From the NCBI GenBank assembly GCA_963726785.1, contig CAVSDJ010000001.1, positions 496,001 through 560,000 on the forward strand: a stretch of 64,000 bases of DNA, read 5' to 3'. Shown piece by piece: positions 42,488 to 52,068 of this stretch. Within the stretch, counting starts at the first letter, position 1. Each line of letters starts with the position of its first letter. The notes under the pieces were generated by a model. It saw only the letters and a program-made list of their open reading frames with translations, searched no databases and was not told where the DNA came from. The DNA is from DATEKX01 sp963726785. Its GTDB lineage: Bacteria > Acidobacteriota > Blastocatellia > UBA7656. The translations under genes and the position numbers were made by a program.

Positions 42488-45196
42488 ATGAAACGATGTC
42501 GCGCCTGGATAGCTTTGACCTTCATCCTGTTTTTGATTTCCGGTTTGCCTTTGCACAAAAGACTTCACGCGCGAGCCACAGGTGAAATTCCCACGCCTGA
42601 AAAATTCCTCGGCTTTCGCGTGGGAGAAGACAAAAAACTCGCTCGCTGGGAAAAGATAATCGAGTACATGCGCATAGTCGCCGCCGGGTCTGACCGCGTG
42701 CGCGTGACTGAACTAGGCAAGACGACAAACAACAACCCGTTCATACTTCTCGAAATCAGTTCGGCGGATACGCTCAAGAACCTCGACCGTTACAAACAGC
42801 TTGAGCGCAAGCTCTACTTTCAAGGCGGCGCGCCGACCGACGGCGAGCGCGACGAGATATTTCGTTCAGGCAAAGCAGTGGTTTTGGTCACCTGCAATAT
42901 TCACTCGACCGAAATCGGCTCGTCGCAGATGGTGCTGGAACTGGTTCACCAGTTGGCCACGGAAGATTCGCCGACGGTGAAGAAGATTCTCGATAACGTA
43001 ATCTTTCTGCTCGTGCCGAGCCTGAACCCTGATGGGCAGATCATGGTCACCGACTGGTACAACAAGAACGTCGGGACGGAATATGAGGCAAGCCCGCTGC
43101 CCTGGCTCTATCACCCTTACATCGGGCACGACAACAATCGCGATATGTATATGTTCACGCAGAAAGAGAGCCGGATGACCGCGCGTTTGTTGTGGCACGA
43201 CTGGTTCCCCTCCGTCTGGTTGGACGAGCACCAGATGGGCAGTCAGGGCGCGCGAATATTCGTAATGCCCGCGACCGACCCGATCAATTCAAACGTGCAC
43301 CCGCTCATCTATCGCTGGAACGGAATTTTGGGCCAGTCGCAAGCCGCCGCGCTGGAAGCGGCAGGCAAGGAAGGCATCATCTACAACTCGACGTACACGA
43401 ATTTCTGGCAGGGCGCGATGGCGTGGAGCGGGTGGTGGCATAATCAGGTAGGACTGCTTACCGAAGTTGCGAGCGCGCGAATAGCCTCGCCGATTGAACA
43501 ACGCCGCGCTCAACCGGGGCGGCCCGCTGAAACAAGCAGCGAAGACTTTCAATCGCAGATGCGGCGCATGGCAGAAAATCCTAACGAGCCGCTTCCGCCG
43601 CCGCGCGATGTGACTCCAAGAACAGAGTACCCGCGCCCCTGGCTCGGAGGCCGCTGGACGCTGCGCGACATAGTTGATTATGAATTGATCGCGACGATGG
43701 CGTTGCTTGAGACGGCGGCTGAACAGCGCGAGCAGTTGGTCAAGCAGATTTATGAAGTCAATCGCGCGACGGTTGAAGCAGGGGCTAAGAATAACCTTGC
43801 GGCCATCATCATTCGCGCAGACGATCAACACGACCCGCGCGAAGCTGTGCACTTGATTGAAAGATTGCAGATGGGCGGCGTTGAAGTTTCGCGCGCCGAA
43901 AGCTCATTTGAAGCCGAAGGCAAAAAATACCCGGCGGGAACATTTGTGATACCGATGAATCAAGTCTTTGCTCGCTACGCAAAAGATTTGCTTGAGAAAC
44001 AGACTTACCCGGAAGTGCGCCGCTCGCCTAACTCGCCGCCAGAGCCGCCTTATGATGTGACGGCCTGGTCTCTCGGCATGCAGATGGGAGTCGAGACGGT
44101 GTTTGTAAAATCACCGCTGCCTGATGGGGCGAAGCTTACAAAGCTTACGGAAGCCCCTCGGCTCGCAGGTGATATGAAAGGCGCGGGCAAGGAATATGTG
44201 TTTGATTATAGAGGCGCTGATTCCGCGATAGCGATCAATCGCCTTCTGAAAGAGGGCACGCGCGTTGAGTTTGTGACGGATCAAAAGAGCGGCAAACCGA
44301 CTACAAATGTTCGCGCAGTCGGGCCTTCACGCGAGCGAATGGAGAAGCTTGCTCGCGAGTTGAGTCTTTCAATTCAAGCCGCGGAGTCTAAAGCGTCGAG
44401 CAAATCCTCAAAGAATGGCAACGGCCAACAGGCAAAGACTGAAGAGGGCGTGATTCGCGCGCCGCGTATAGGGCTTTATCAACCGTGGACTTCAAATATG
44501 GATGAAGGCTGGACGCGATGGGTGCTTGAACAGTACGAATTCGCTTACACATCTTTGCACAATGCGGAGATGAGAGCAGGGAAGTTGCGCGAGAAGTTTG
44601 ATGTGATAATGATGCCCGACCAGCAGCCGCGCGACATCTTAGACGGTAACAACTTCAGAACAGTGCGCGCCGAGTATCGCGGCGGCATTGGAAATGAAGG
44701 AGTGGAAGCATTGCGCGAGTTCGTTCGCGAGGGCGGAACATTAATCATGCTCGGGGCTTCGAGCGATCTGGCGATTGATAAATTCCCGATACCAGTTCGC
44801 AACTTGAAGCGAGGACTGACGCGCGACCAACACTTCGCGCCCGGAACGATAGTGCGCGTACAGGTAGACAATTCGCATCCGCTTGGACTGGGAATGCCGG
44901 ACGAGACATATGGCTTTTACAATAACAGTCCTTTCTTCGCACTGGTCGAAGGCTTCTCGTCGCATAAGGCAACGGTTGCGGCTCGCTATCCGAATACGGA
45001 TGTGGTCGGTTCAGGCTGGTTGAAAGGCGAAGACCTGATGTCGGGTCGCGCAGCAGTCGTCGTTGTTGATCTGAATCCGGGCCGGATAGTGCTATTCGGA
45101 CTCAGGCCACAGCATCGAGCGCAAACGCACGCCACTTTCCCGATGCTGTTCAATGCGTTTTATATGGCCGCCGCCGATGGCCGCCCGTCTCAATGA
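42488..45196 (+). CDS. Secreted M14-family zinc metallopeptidase
   Basis: ATG 42488 is preferred because GAGAGG lies 9 bases before it and a signal peptide follows (RAWIALTFILFLISGLPL). The mature protein has an M14 carboxypeptidase domain: zinc ligands His139 and Glu142 (HSTE) and His248 (DEHQMG), substrate-binding NNRD at 216-219, and LLTEVAS as the likely catalytic glutamate region. The C-terminal half (about 500-902) is a second domain, with NNSPFFALVEG and LFGLRPQHRAQTHATFP, typical of long acidobacterial and Bacteroidetes relatives. At 902 residues it is far longer than classical carboxypeptidases. It would act in the periplasm or outside. Its last codons recur as a relic at 50688. Confidence 0.9.
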   Translation: MKRCRAWIALTFILFLISGLPLHKRLHARATGEIPTPEKFLGFRVGEDKKLARWEKIIEYMRIVAAGSDRVRVTELGKTTNNNPFILLEISSADTLKNLDRYKQLERKLYFQGGAPTDGERDEIFRSGKAVVLVTCNIHSTEIGSSQMVLELVHQLATEDSPTVKKILDNVIFLLVPSLNPDGQIMVTDWYNKNVGTEYEASPLPWLYHPYIGHDNNRDMYMFTQKESRMTARLLWHDWFPSVWLDEHQMGSQGARIFVMPATDPINSNVHPLIYRWNGILGQSQAAALEAAGKEGIIYNSTYTNFWQGAMAWSGWWHNQVGLLTEVASARIASPIEQRRAQPGRPAETSSEDFQSQMRRMAENPNEPLPPPRDVTPRTEYPRPWLGGRWTLRDIVDYELIATMALLETAAEQREQLVKQIYEVNRATVEAGAKNNLAAIIIRADDQHDPREAVHLIERLQMGGVEVSRAESSFEAEGKKYPAGTFVIPMNQVFARYAKDLLEKQTYPEVRRSPNSPPEPPYDVTAWSLGMQMGVETVFVKSPLPDGAKLTKLTEAPRLAGDMKGAGKEYVFDYRGADSAIAINRLLKEGTRVEFVTDQKSGKPTTNVRAVGPSRERMEKLARELSLSIQAAESKASSKSSKNGNGQQAKTEEGVIRAPRIGLYQPWTSNMDEGWTRWVLEQYEFAYTSLHNAEMRAGKLREKFDVIMMPDQQPRDILDGNNFRTVRAEYRGGIGNEGVEALREFVREGGTLIMLGASSDLAIDKFPIPVRNLKRGLTRDQHFAPGTIVRVQVDNSHPLGLGMPDETYGFYNNSPFFALVEGFSSHKATVAARYPNTDVVGSGWLKGEDLMSGRAAVVVVDLNPGRIVLFGLRPQHRAQTHATFPMLFNAFYMAAADGRPSQ

Positions 45197-45200
45197 AAAA

Positions 45201-45261
45201 AGTAGTGGCCTGCGCGTCAGCAAGGGCGCGCACACTTGCCCTTGCTGACACGCGGGCTACT
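45201..45261. terminator. Hairpin between convergent M14 and patatin genes
   Basis: Arms at 45201-45227 and 45238-45261 pair over about 24 bp with small mismatches (core GTCAGCAAGGGC with GCCCTTGCTGAC). It fills the space between stops at 45196 (+) and 45267 (-), and is probably both a palindromic element and a bidirectional terminator. Confidence 0.72.
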
Positions 45262-45266
45262 GACAC

Positions 45267-48200
45267 CTATTTCAGGTAGCCCGTCTTGATTTGATCAGCC
45301 CAACCGTCAAGCCCGCCGGTTTTGTTCCAACCATCGCTCATCTGTTTTACGGCGTGGTCGCCCAATGCGCGATAGCTTTCAAACTGTGATTCGCTGAAGT
45401 ATTGATCGGCGGTCGTCTCGTGCGGAAACATCTTATTGGTTTGGGCGTAATTGAAGACATCGGCAGGCTCGCCGTCGCAGATCGCTGGCTTGATATAGAC
45501 CAACGTTCCGTCGCTTACATTATCGCCATCAACTTCCGAATAATGAATCGTGCCGATGGCGCAGTATTTTCCTCTCTTGTCGCTCTTCCTCGAATAGATC
45601 ATGATCTTATCAATCGTGATTCGCACGCCAAGGTCTATTCGGATTTTGCGAAGCGCGCCGCCTAAATCATCGAACGCGCATTCGGCGTCCTGGCTTCCGT
45701 CGCTCACAACTATGAAGTGACACCGGCGAAGCACCATCTCGTAAAACGCGAGGTTCTCGAAATGGCCGCCGTCGGAAAGATAGACGTATTTGTTTTTATC
45801 ATCAGTCAATCCGAATGCCTCTGCGATAAGCGGGCGGACAGAGAAGAAAGGGCTGGACATTTTATAAGTGTGGTTGCCCGGTCTGCCGGGATTGCCCAGC
45901 CACCACCCGAGCCTCGCATTAAACAATGTGAGCAGAAATGTGATTACGGCAGATGAGTGATAACCCATGTTCGGACTCACGGCAGCGCCAGAGATGGCGA
46001 CAGCCGTTCCGAGAGAAATGCCGTCATCGCCGCCGTACTCTTTCGCTTTGCGATAGCTTCCGTAATCGCCAGTCTCACTGTCTTTGATTGTGTAGCTGCC
46101 GCAGTGCAGCGGCGAAGCGGTGAATGATTCGGCCTTTCTTTGCTGCCATGCCAGGTTGTCGCCGTGAACGAGGTTCAGCGCCATGTTGACGACGTGAAAC
46201 GGTTTGCGCGAGCGGAAATTATTTATCTCATCGGGGTACGCATCCTCTAGCAGCAGCCGGTTTAGCACTACCAGATTGTTGCCCGTAGGGTTCAGCGCAA
46301 GCATTGCCTTTGTCTCATCGCCGAGTGTTACGTTCGCAAAACGCGCGCTGTCGTAGACCTGTTGGTTTTCGATCACTTCGTTCAACTCCTGGATGAGCAG
46401 GTCGAGCAGAGGCGCTGAGTCGGAACTATCAGGAGCGTTTAAAGATTCGAGCGTCTTTGGTATTCCAGACTTTAGATACTGAGAGACAGGATCGGGCGAT
46501 TTCGTCAGCTTGCTCAAGAAACTCGCTGGATCAGCGAAACTGCCTGCATGAAAAATTTCTGCTCGCAGTTCGTGCATTTGAATGTTGTCGTCCGGGTCAA
46601 ATCCCGTGAATGGATTCGGGCAGCGGATTTCTCGCGAGGCTCCAAGATATGCGCGGATCAGGCGATTGCGATACATCGAATGAAGCGAGAATTTGTTTAT
46701 GTTGATGACCACAGACATCACAAGGCCGATGGCCAGGAAGACTGCAAAGACAAGAAGCACAACTCGGATTGACGAATTATGAATTACTCCCAGATGGCCC
46801 CTCCCCTCTAACAAGCCAGCGGGAAGTTCACTGACATGCCAGTCAATGCCTAACGGATTTTCGGACAAAAACGATTTCAACAAGATGATGAGTTTACTGG
46901 TTGCCAGCGACAGCGCGACTAGAAAGATCAAAACGAACAAAGGCGCGGCCAGCTTCAGCGCCAGGTCTTTTAGGGGCGACTGTTTTCCTTCGGCCTGTTG
47001 TTTGTCGTTTGCAGCGGTACTGGAGCTTCGACCGAGCAGGACTACCAGAAAACCCGATATGCCGCCCGCCGCGACGATTGCCGCTTTCACTGCTACATGT
47101 GCTCGCATCAGCAAGTCAGGGCCGAAAATCACAAGATAACAGATGAAGCTCCAACCAATAGCCGCAATCAAAACCCACGCGCCGTAACGAGCCAGCCATT
47201 CCCTGTCTTCATCCTCTGTCAAGCGACTGGCAAGCCCGACGAATAAAGTCACCGCTAAAAGAAGAAGCACAAGAAGCAACGGCAACGCAAAGCAGACGAA
47301 ATATTCTGCTTCGGGAATTGAGTCGTCGCGGTCAAAAACGGGCCGCAGGAAAACTTGCGTGGCCGCAAACCACAGAAACGTGCCTCCGGCCAACCCTACA
47401 ATAGGCGTGAGTAAGAGTTCTTTAATGTCAAATCGCCGCAGCAATATGGCTTGGACGACCCACGCAGTAAAATAGAGCAGGAATCCGAATAGCAGGAAAG
47501 CCCATGGGTATTCGATATGGATGCCAAGCACAGGAGACGTCTGCACACCGACGTCTACATCCGAGTTGCGAAGCCACGCCCAATACACGCAGAGCAGCAG
47601 GCCCAACCCGAGCGTTGGAGCCAGACACCATTTCAAAAAACCTCCCTGTTCCGCGAGCGATTTATACTTGTCTTCGCGGTACTTTTTCAGGCCCGGGCGA
47701 AAGACTGCAATGTAAGCGACTGCAATGACCCCTAAGATCAGGGCCTCCAGCAGCAAGATAGTCAGCATGCGATCTTTTGTCGGTTCGAGCAGGTTTATGC
47801 GAACGAACGACGCAAAGAGCCTTGGGACGACAAGCCCTGCAAGCATCAACGGGAAAAAGACAGTCCAGTTGAGAATCAGATTGCGCACGATGATTGCGAC
47901 GAGCGTCCAGGTGTCGGCAGAGAGAAGCCCGAGTTGAGGGCTGAGGTAATTGCTGTATGAGCGCAGGTGTTGAATGGGTTTCGCTTCAGGGTCGAGCGGC
48001 GAATGCGGTTTATCTTTCAACTTTCTGAAGACGCCGTCGGCACCTTTGGGGTCACGGTGAATCCAGGCTGACAGCCAGCTTCCGACGTAGCCGCCGCCAG
48101 AGACCGTTGATAAGTAATCAAACTCTTTAAGCAGCTTGAGCCGCGCAAGTCCTTGAAGTACGCCGAGCGCAAACGTGGCGCTGCGGATGCCTCCGCCTGA

Positions 48201-48368
48201 AATGCAGATCGCCGAGCGCTTTTTTTTAAGCGCGTGAATATGTTTATAGATGTCCTTGAGCCGCTCTTCGGGACTTTTTTCGTAATGTGAACCGGGGAGC
48301 GGGCCGTGAAGAGAGACGTACTCTTCTTCGAGCACTTCGTAGAGGGGCAGTGGATTTGGTTCCGGCAT
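45267..48368 (-). CDS. Patatin-like phospholipase with an inserted membrane region
   Basis: The 1033-residue protein opens with a patatin domain: the oxyanion loop SGGGIRSATFALGVLQG (residues 57-73) and the nucleophile Ser90 in STVSGGGYVG. The partner aspartate is Asp866 in YLSDGGHFEN, close to the C-terminus. Between them are about eight hydrophobic helices (roughly 165-560), so the catalytic halves are separated by an integral-membrane insert. Patatins hydrolyse acyl chains from phospholipids. This one would act at the inner face of the membrane. It is the last of four same-strand genes (Omp85, beta-rich protein, alpha/beta hydrolase, patatin). The insert length makes it unlike secreted PlpD-type patatins. 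Confidence 0.85.
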   Translation of the reverse strand: MPEPNPLPLYEVLEEEYVSLHGPLPGSHYEKSPEERLKDIYKHIHALKKKRSAICISGGGIRSATFALGVLQGLARLKLLKEFDYLSTVSGGGYVGSWLSAWIHRDPKGADGVFRKLKDKPHSPLDPEAKPIQHLRSYSNYLSPQLGLLSADTWTLVAIIVRNLILNWTVFFPLMLAGLVVPRLFASFVRINLLEPTKDRMLTILLLEALILGVIAVAYIAVFRPGLKKYREDKYKSLAEQGGFLKWCLAPTLGLGLLLCVYWAWLRNSDVDVGVQTSPVLGIHIEYPWAFLLFGFLLYFTAWVVQAILLRRFDIKELLLTPIVGLAGGTFLWFAATQVFLRPVFDRDDSIPEAEYFVCFALPLLLVLLLLAVTLFVGLASRLTEDEDREWLARYGAWVLIAAIGWSFICYLVIFGPDLLMRAHVAVKAAIVAAGGISGFLVVLLGRSSSTAANDKQQAEGKQSPLKDLALKLAAPLFVLIFLVALSLATSKLIILLKSFLSENPLGIDWHVSELPAGLLEGRGHLGVIHNSSIRVVLLVFAVFLAIGLVMSVVININKFSLHSMYRNRLIRAYLGASREIRCPNPFTGFDPDDNIQMHELRAEIFHAGSFADPASFLSKLTKSPDPVSQYLKSGIPKTLESLNAPDSSDSAPLLDLLIQELNEVIENQQVYDSARFANVTLGDETKAMLALNPTGNNLVVLNRLLLEDAYPDEINNFRSRKPFHVVNMALNLVHGDNLAWQQRKAESFTASPLHCGSYTIKDSETGDYGSYRKAKEYGGDDGISLGTAVAISGAAVSPNMGYHSSAVITFLLTLFNARLGWWLGNPGRPGNHTYKMSSPFFSVRPLIAEAFGLTDDKNKYVYLSDGGHFENLAFYEMVLRRCHFIVVSDGSQDAECAFDDLGGALRKIRIDLGVRITIDKIMIYSRKSDKRGKYCAIGTIHYSEVDGDNVSDGTLVYIKPAICDGEPADVFNYAQTNKMFPHETTADQYFSESQFESYRALGDHAVKQMSDGWNKTGGLDGWADQIKTGYLK

Positions 48369-48594
48369 GGCTTCCTCCGATTGCCTGCTGATGGGCTAGG
48401 CAGGATATGGACGGAGTTTCGTCACTACATCTTCGGGCAAGCACAATAGTTTTTCTTCCAAGATACAAAAGGGCGCTTCATCGAAATTCAGGCGGTAGGC
48501 ATCATAGCAGAAAAAAATGTAAGTGACATCAATATTACTGACTGATTATCCGCAACGTGGCGCTGCGTAATATCATATATGGTTACGGCCTGCC

Positions 48595-50619
48595 TCAAGC
48601 CACAGGCATCAAATCTCCTCCGGTCTGTTTGTTCGACTCTCTATTCGCCTTTGCTTTCTTACCGTACTTAATCGCATCCAGATGTTTCATGATTCCCGCA
48701 TAACGAATGTATCGTTGCCATGCGAAGACAAGATCGAAAATCAACGCCGCAAGCCACCAAAGATAAAGGAAGCCCGCCAGCGCCAAAAAAAGAGGCCAGA
48801 TGGGATTATCCTTATCGTCTTTCACTTCCTGCGTTTTCTGCGCTTCCGTGGCAGCGGTTGATTCAGCCGAGTTAGTCTGAGCATCTACTTTTGTGGCTGG
48901 CAGGGAAAAGATATTGCTCAAAGTTGTTTTATTCTCATCTATTCTTATTGAGATGATGTGCTCTGCCACTAAGAATATGACCACCAAAAAGCCTATCACA
49001 AGCAGCGGCCACATCTGATATTTTGATTTCGGTCGCAGCAGATTCAACCCGTAAACCAGACCAACAACCAACAGCGAGAGAGTCAAGACACCGAGCCAGG
49101 GATAACTATTGGGCTGAGAGATAAGCATCCCGGTAATTAAAAAACCCGGGCTTTCCGTTGGATCTTTAACTAACCCGATGTTGAACATAACGTAGACAAC
49201 TGCACAGAGGGCGAAAACGCCGAACCCAATCAACCGCCATTTAAATAGGTCGATTAGCCTCGGCATCCTTGAAACTACTGTGACTCCGGCCAGCAGAAAA
49301 GCAAGTCCCGTCACATTCCCTGCTACGGTTGAAGAAGATAGTTTCGCTCCATAAAACGCCATAGCCGCTTTGTATATCAAGAAAACGGCTACGAATAGGA
49401 TTGTGAAGATCAGAGCGTAAGGCAGGGCGTAGGATATAAATTTTGCGGAAAGCTTGTCGGGTTTTTTTGCGAAATCAGCCGCAGCCTTTTTTTTCTCCTG
49501 CCGTTTTTTCAATTCGTCTGCGCTCGATGGCGGCGGAGCATTTCTTTCGACTACAGTTTCGATGAAATGGTTGAACAGTTCCTCGTCCTGCCAGTAGTCA
49601 ACGTGAGCTTTGCCGGGGAACTTATACCGACTGAACCCTATATCGTCTTTATCTTTTTCAAACTCAAAATGGTTCCAGCCGTTATCACGCATCCACTCGC
49701 GTGCGCTCTCAAGATCGAAGCCGACCGGATCGCCGTAATCATAATAATTTCGCCACGGAATCTTCTCCTTCAATTTTAAATTTTTGTCAGGAGTCTTTAC
49801 ATCTTCCCAAAGCTCCGGCCAAAGTATTATGTGTTTGTCTATAGGCGACCCGATTGTCATAAGGCCGCGAACATTCTTTATCCAATCTGAGCCAGGCTTT
49901 CGCGTGTTGCACATTGCCTTTAACAATCCTTTGAACGAGACAACGGTTCCTTCGCTGTGGGCTACTATGTAGATATCTGCATCGCTATTGTTTTGCATAA
50001 TAGCGTCCATGACATTATCGAATTCGGTCAGGATTTGATCTCGAAAAAAGGTGAATTCCGTCACGAGTTGAACATCGCCCAGATAATTGACAAGCAACCC
50101 GTTCAAATCGAATTTGAAAACGCCCGCCTTCTCTGCAAGAAACGTCAGTCGCTCAAGGATGGCTATTGTCTCGATCATCTCTTCGAGCACGGTATCTATC
50201 AACGAGTAAGTTTCCTTTGAAATATCCATTTCTGCATCTTTGGCGTGCGCTCGAAAGCGTTCTATAACAGTCTTTGCCCACCTCTTGGATTCTTCCAGAA
50301 TGTAACCAAGCTTGACCTGCTCGCGCGGAATGCCTGCCCAGTACACTTCTGCAAATCCCAATTCTTGTATAGGAGGGTCGGGAGGAGTCCCCCAGAAAAA
50401 AGCCCCGGTCAGTTTTATCTGTTGCAGGTGTGAGTGAAATCTGCCAAGTGGAACAGCGGCGGGAACGTCGTAATAATGACAAAATTGAATAGCAGTTGAC
50501 TGAACAGTCGCGTATTCGAACTGATCTCCTATGCCGTGCACAGCCACGATGACCTTCTTTCTGGTTGCCGCAGCCGTATCTTTAATCACAGTGCTATCTT
50601 GACTGGTGCTATTGTTCAT
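48595..50619 (-). CDS. Alpha/beta hydrolase with a C-terminal membrane domain
   Basis: ATG 50619 (MNNSTSQ) is chosen because AAGGAT lies 7 bases upstream; a 5' extension to 50664 lacks a site. The 674-residue protein has an alpha/beta-hydrolase domain: VIVAVHGIGDQ at 24-33 is the oxyanion region and VAHSEGTV holds nucleophile Ser222 in a GxSxG-like motif. The C-terminal third has about six membrane helices. It resembles membrane-bound lipase-like proteins, probably acting on lipids or acylated molecules. It lies between the patatin gene downstream and the beta-rich protein upstream, all on one strand. Substrate unknown. Confidence 0.8.
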   Translation of the reverse strand: MNNSTSQDSTVIKDTAAATRKKVIVAVHGIGDQFEYATVQSTAIQFCHYYDVPAAVPLGRFHSHLQQIKLTGAFFWGTPPDPPIQELGFAEVYWAGIPREQVKLGYILEESKRWAKTVIERFRAHAKDAEMDISKETYSLIDTVLEEMIETIAILERLTFLAEKAGVFKFDLNGLLVNYLGDVQLVTEFTFFRDQILTEFDNVMDAIMQNNSDADIYIVAHSEGTVVSFKGLLKAMCNTRKPGSDWIKNVRGLMTIGSPIDKHIILWPELWEDVKTPDKNLKLKEKIPWRNYYDYGDPVGFDLESAREWMRDNGWNHFEFEKDKDDIGFSRYKFPGKAHVDYWQDEELFNHFIETVVERNAPPPSSADELKKRQEKKKAAADFAKKPDKLSAKFISYALPYALIFTILFVAVFLIYKAAMAFYGAKLSSSTVAGNVTGLAFLLAGVTVVSRMPRLIDLFKWRLIGFGVFALCAVVYVMFNIGLVKDPTESPGFLITGMLISQPNSYPWLGVLTLSLLVVGLVYGLNLLRPKSKYQMWPLLVIGFLVVIFLVAEHIISIRIDENKTTLSNIFSLPATKVDAQTNSAESTAATEAQKTQEVKDDKDNPIWPLFLALAGFLYLWWLAALIFDLVFAWQRYIRYAGIMKHLDAIKYGKKAKANRESNKQTGGDLMPVA

Positions 50620-50687
50620 TTTTTTATCCTTCCATGACAGTTGAGAAACTGCTGTAGCCCTCAACCAGACGGCAGAGAGCTACAGCG

Positions 50688-50741
50688 ATGCTGTTCAATG
50701 CGCTGTACAGGGCCGCCGCCGATGGCAGGCCATCTCAATAA
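50688..50741 (+). pseudogene. Relic of an M14 peptidase gene 3' end
   Basis: Bases 50688-50741 translate to MLFNALYRAAADGRPSQ and a stop, matching the last residues of the intact M14 protein (MLFNAFYMAAADGRPSQ at 45143-45196). No upstream open frame continues it. It is a short leftover of a second M14 gene, on the opposite strand to the hydrolase whose start lies at 50619. Confidence 0.8.
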
Positions 50742-50886
50742 AAGAAACTATGATGTGATTACAGCAGACTTTTCCATCTGAGCGACTACTGAGGGGCAAC
50801 CTTTTCACCTCCGAAAAAGTTGTCCCCCTCGTAACTTTTTACGCACAAGATAAGTTGACCGTTTTGCCACTCATCGGTTGAAGCCT

Positions 50887-52023
50887 TCAGAAAGAGACTC
50901 CAAAGAGGAAATTAACGCCAGCTATGTGGCCATCTGCTGCTTGAATATTTAGCCGGGCATCAGCTCGCGCACTACCGAGCTTTATGTCCGTTGCGGAAAT
51001 GTTGATGGTTGTCGATGCTCCATCTTTAGCTATTTCCCACACGACCTGTCCATTGTCACCGAACTTTATCTCGCCGCTAAAGCCAACGGTCGTCTTAACG
51101 GTATTCGGGCCTCGCTTCTGCGAAAATACAAGTCCGACCTGTAGTTGGGTATCGCCAAGCGAGGCTGTGAAATCGGCTATCAGTCCAAGCGTAGTCGTGC
51201 CAACCGAGCCATCTTCCTTCTTGACCAGAAATTGGATATCTCCGCTGACGTTCTTGGTTACGAAGTCCACGCCGAGAGTGAATGTTGTCGAAGCCACTTG
51301 CTCCCGACCTTGTGAAACCTGGCGGTCAATGGAATAGGTGAGTTGAAAGTTCTCGTTTATCTGTAGCAACCCGACAAACTGTATTCCGAACGAATGACCT
51401 TCCTTATCATACTGGTACAGGAATTGGTTGAAGCCTTTGTTGATCGTTAAGCTCTTAGGCAACTTGAAGGTACCAATAGCGCCACCTTCTTTGTCGTAAT
51501 TGAAATTCGCCATAGGCGTGCCATCCTGATTTGTAAACTCCCACGCTCCTACAAAACCGAAGATGGATTTTCGGCTCAGATCCGTTTTGTCGAAAACGTG
51601 ATACATAAACCTGCTTCGAGTGTCGATCAAGCGTCCGTCAATATCAGATTTCACGCCGTTGATGGTTATGCTTAGAATATGATCTACCATATCCCATGCA
51701 CCACGCAGTTCGAAGCCGAAAGCATGATTTTGATCAGGGCGCACTTTGAGCACAGCATCATTCGTTGCATAAAACGGCTGATTAGCCGCCACGCTATGAA
51801 AATCGAACGGCGACTGCCCGTCAGAGCTTATGCAGAGATGATTATCACCATTGAATGTCCAGGTCACATCGAATGAATCGGTGCCGCCATCCGGTTTACT
51901 GACTACAATCTTATTGTCTTTGTTTGTCGTCCAGGTGCCAACCGGATTTCCGCCTTTAGTCACGGCACCGAATACGTCAAAATCGAATGTGTCTGTACCT
52001 TTTTTCACGCTGAAACCTGCCAT
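50887..52023 (-). CDS. Beta-rich protein of unknown function with barrel-like C-terminus
   Basis: This 378-residue protein begins MAGFSVKKGTDTFDFDVFG and has no signal peptide. Almost the whole length alternates short strands with turns rich in Gly, Asn and Asp; the later half repeats strand pairs such as TTFTLGVDFV and TTVGFSGEIKF. The C-terminus ends VNFLFGVSF, with alternating hydrophobic residues and a final Phe, as in outer-membrane barrels. I do not recognise a family. It lies 45 bases after the Omp85 gene and before the alpha/beta hydrolase, so it may be part of the same system. Possible readings are a barrel without classical export, a beta-sandwich binding protein, or a secreted substrate. 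Confidence 0.7.
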   Translation of the reverse strand: MAGFSVKKGTDTFDFDVFGAVTKGGNPVGTWTTNKDNKIVVSKPDGGTDSFDVTWTFNGDNHLCISSDGQSPFDFHSVAANQPFYATNDAVLKVRPDQNHAFGFELRGAWDMVDHILSITINGVKSDIDGRLIDTRSRFMYHVFDKTDLSRKSIFGFVGAWEFTNQDGTPMANFNYDKEGGAIGTFKLPKSLTINKGFNQFLYQYDKEGHSFGIQFVGLLQINENFQLTYSIDRQVSQGREQVASTTFTLGVDFVTKNVSGDIQFLVKKEDGSVGTTTLGLIADFTASLGDTQLQVGLVFSQKRGPNTVKTTVGFSGEIKFGDNGQVVWEIAKDGASTTINISATDIKLGSARADARLNIQAADGHIAGVNFLFGVSF

Positions 52024-52068
52024 ATTTTTCTCCTTTGTTTCGCCTGGAAAAGCGAGTATATATCTGAT

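Noticed and set aside
45267..50619. Patatin and hydrolase as effectors of a CBASS-type defence system
   Set aside because: No cyclase, ubiquitin-like or sensor gene is adjacent; the neighbours are outer-membrane proteins instead.
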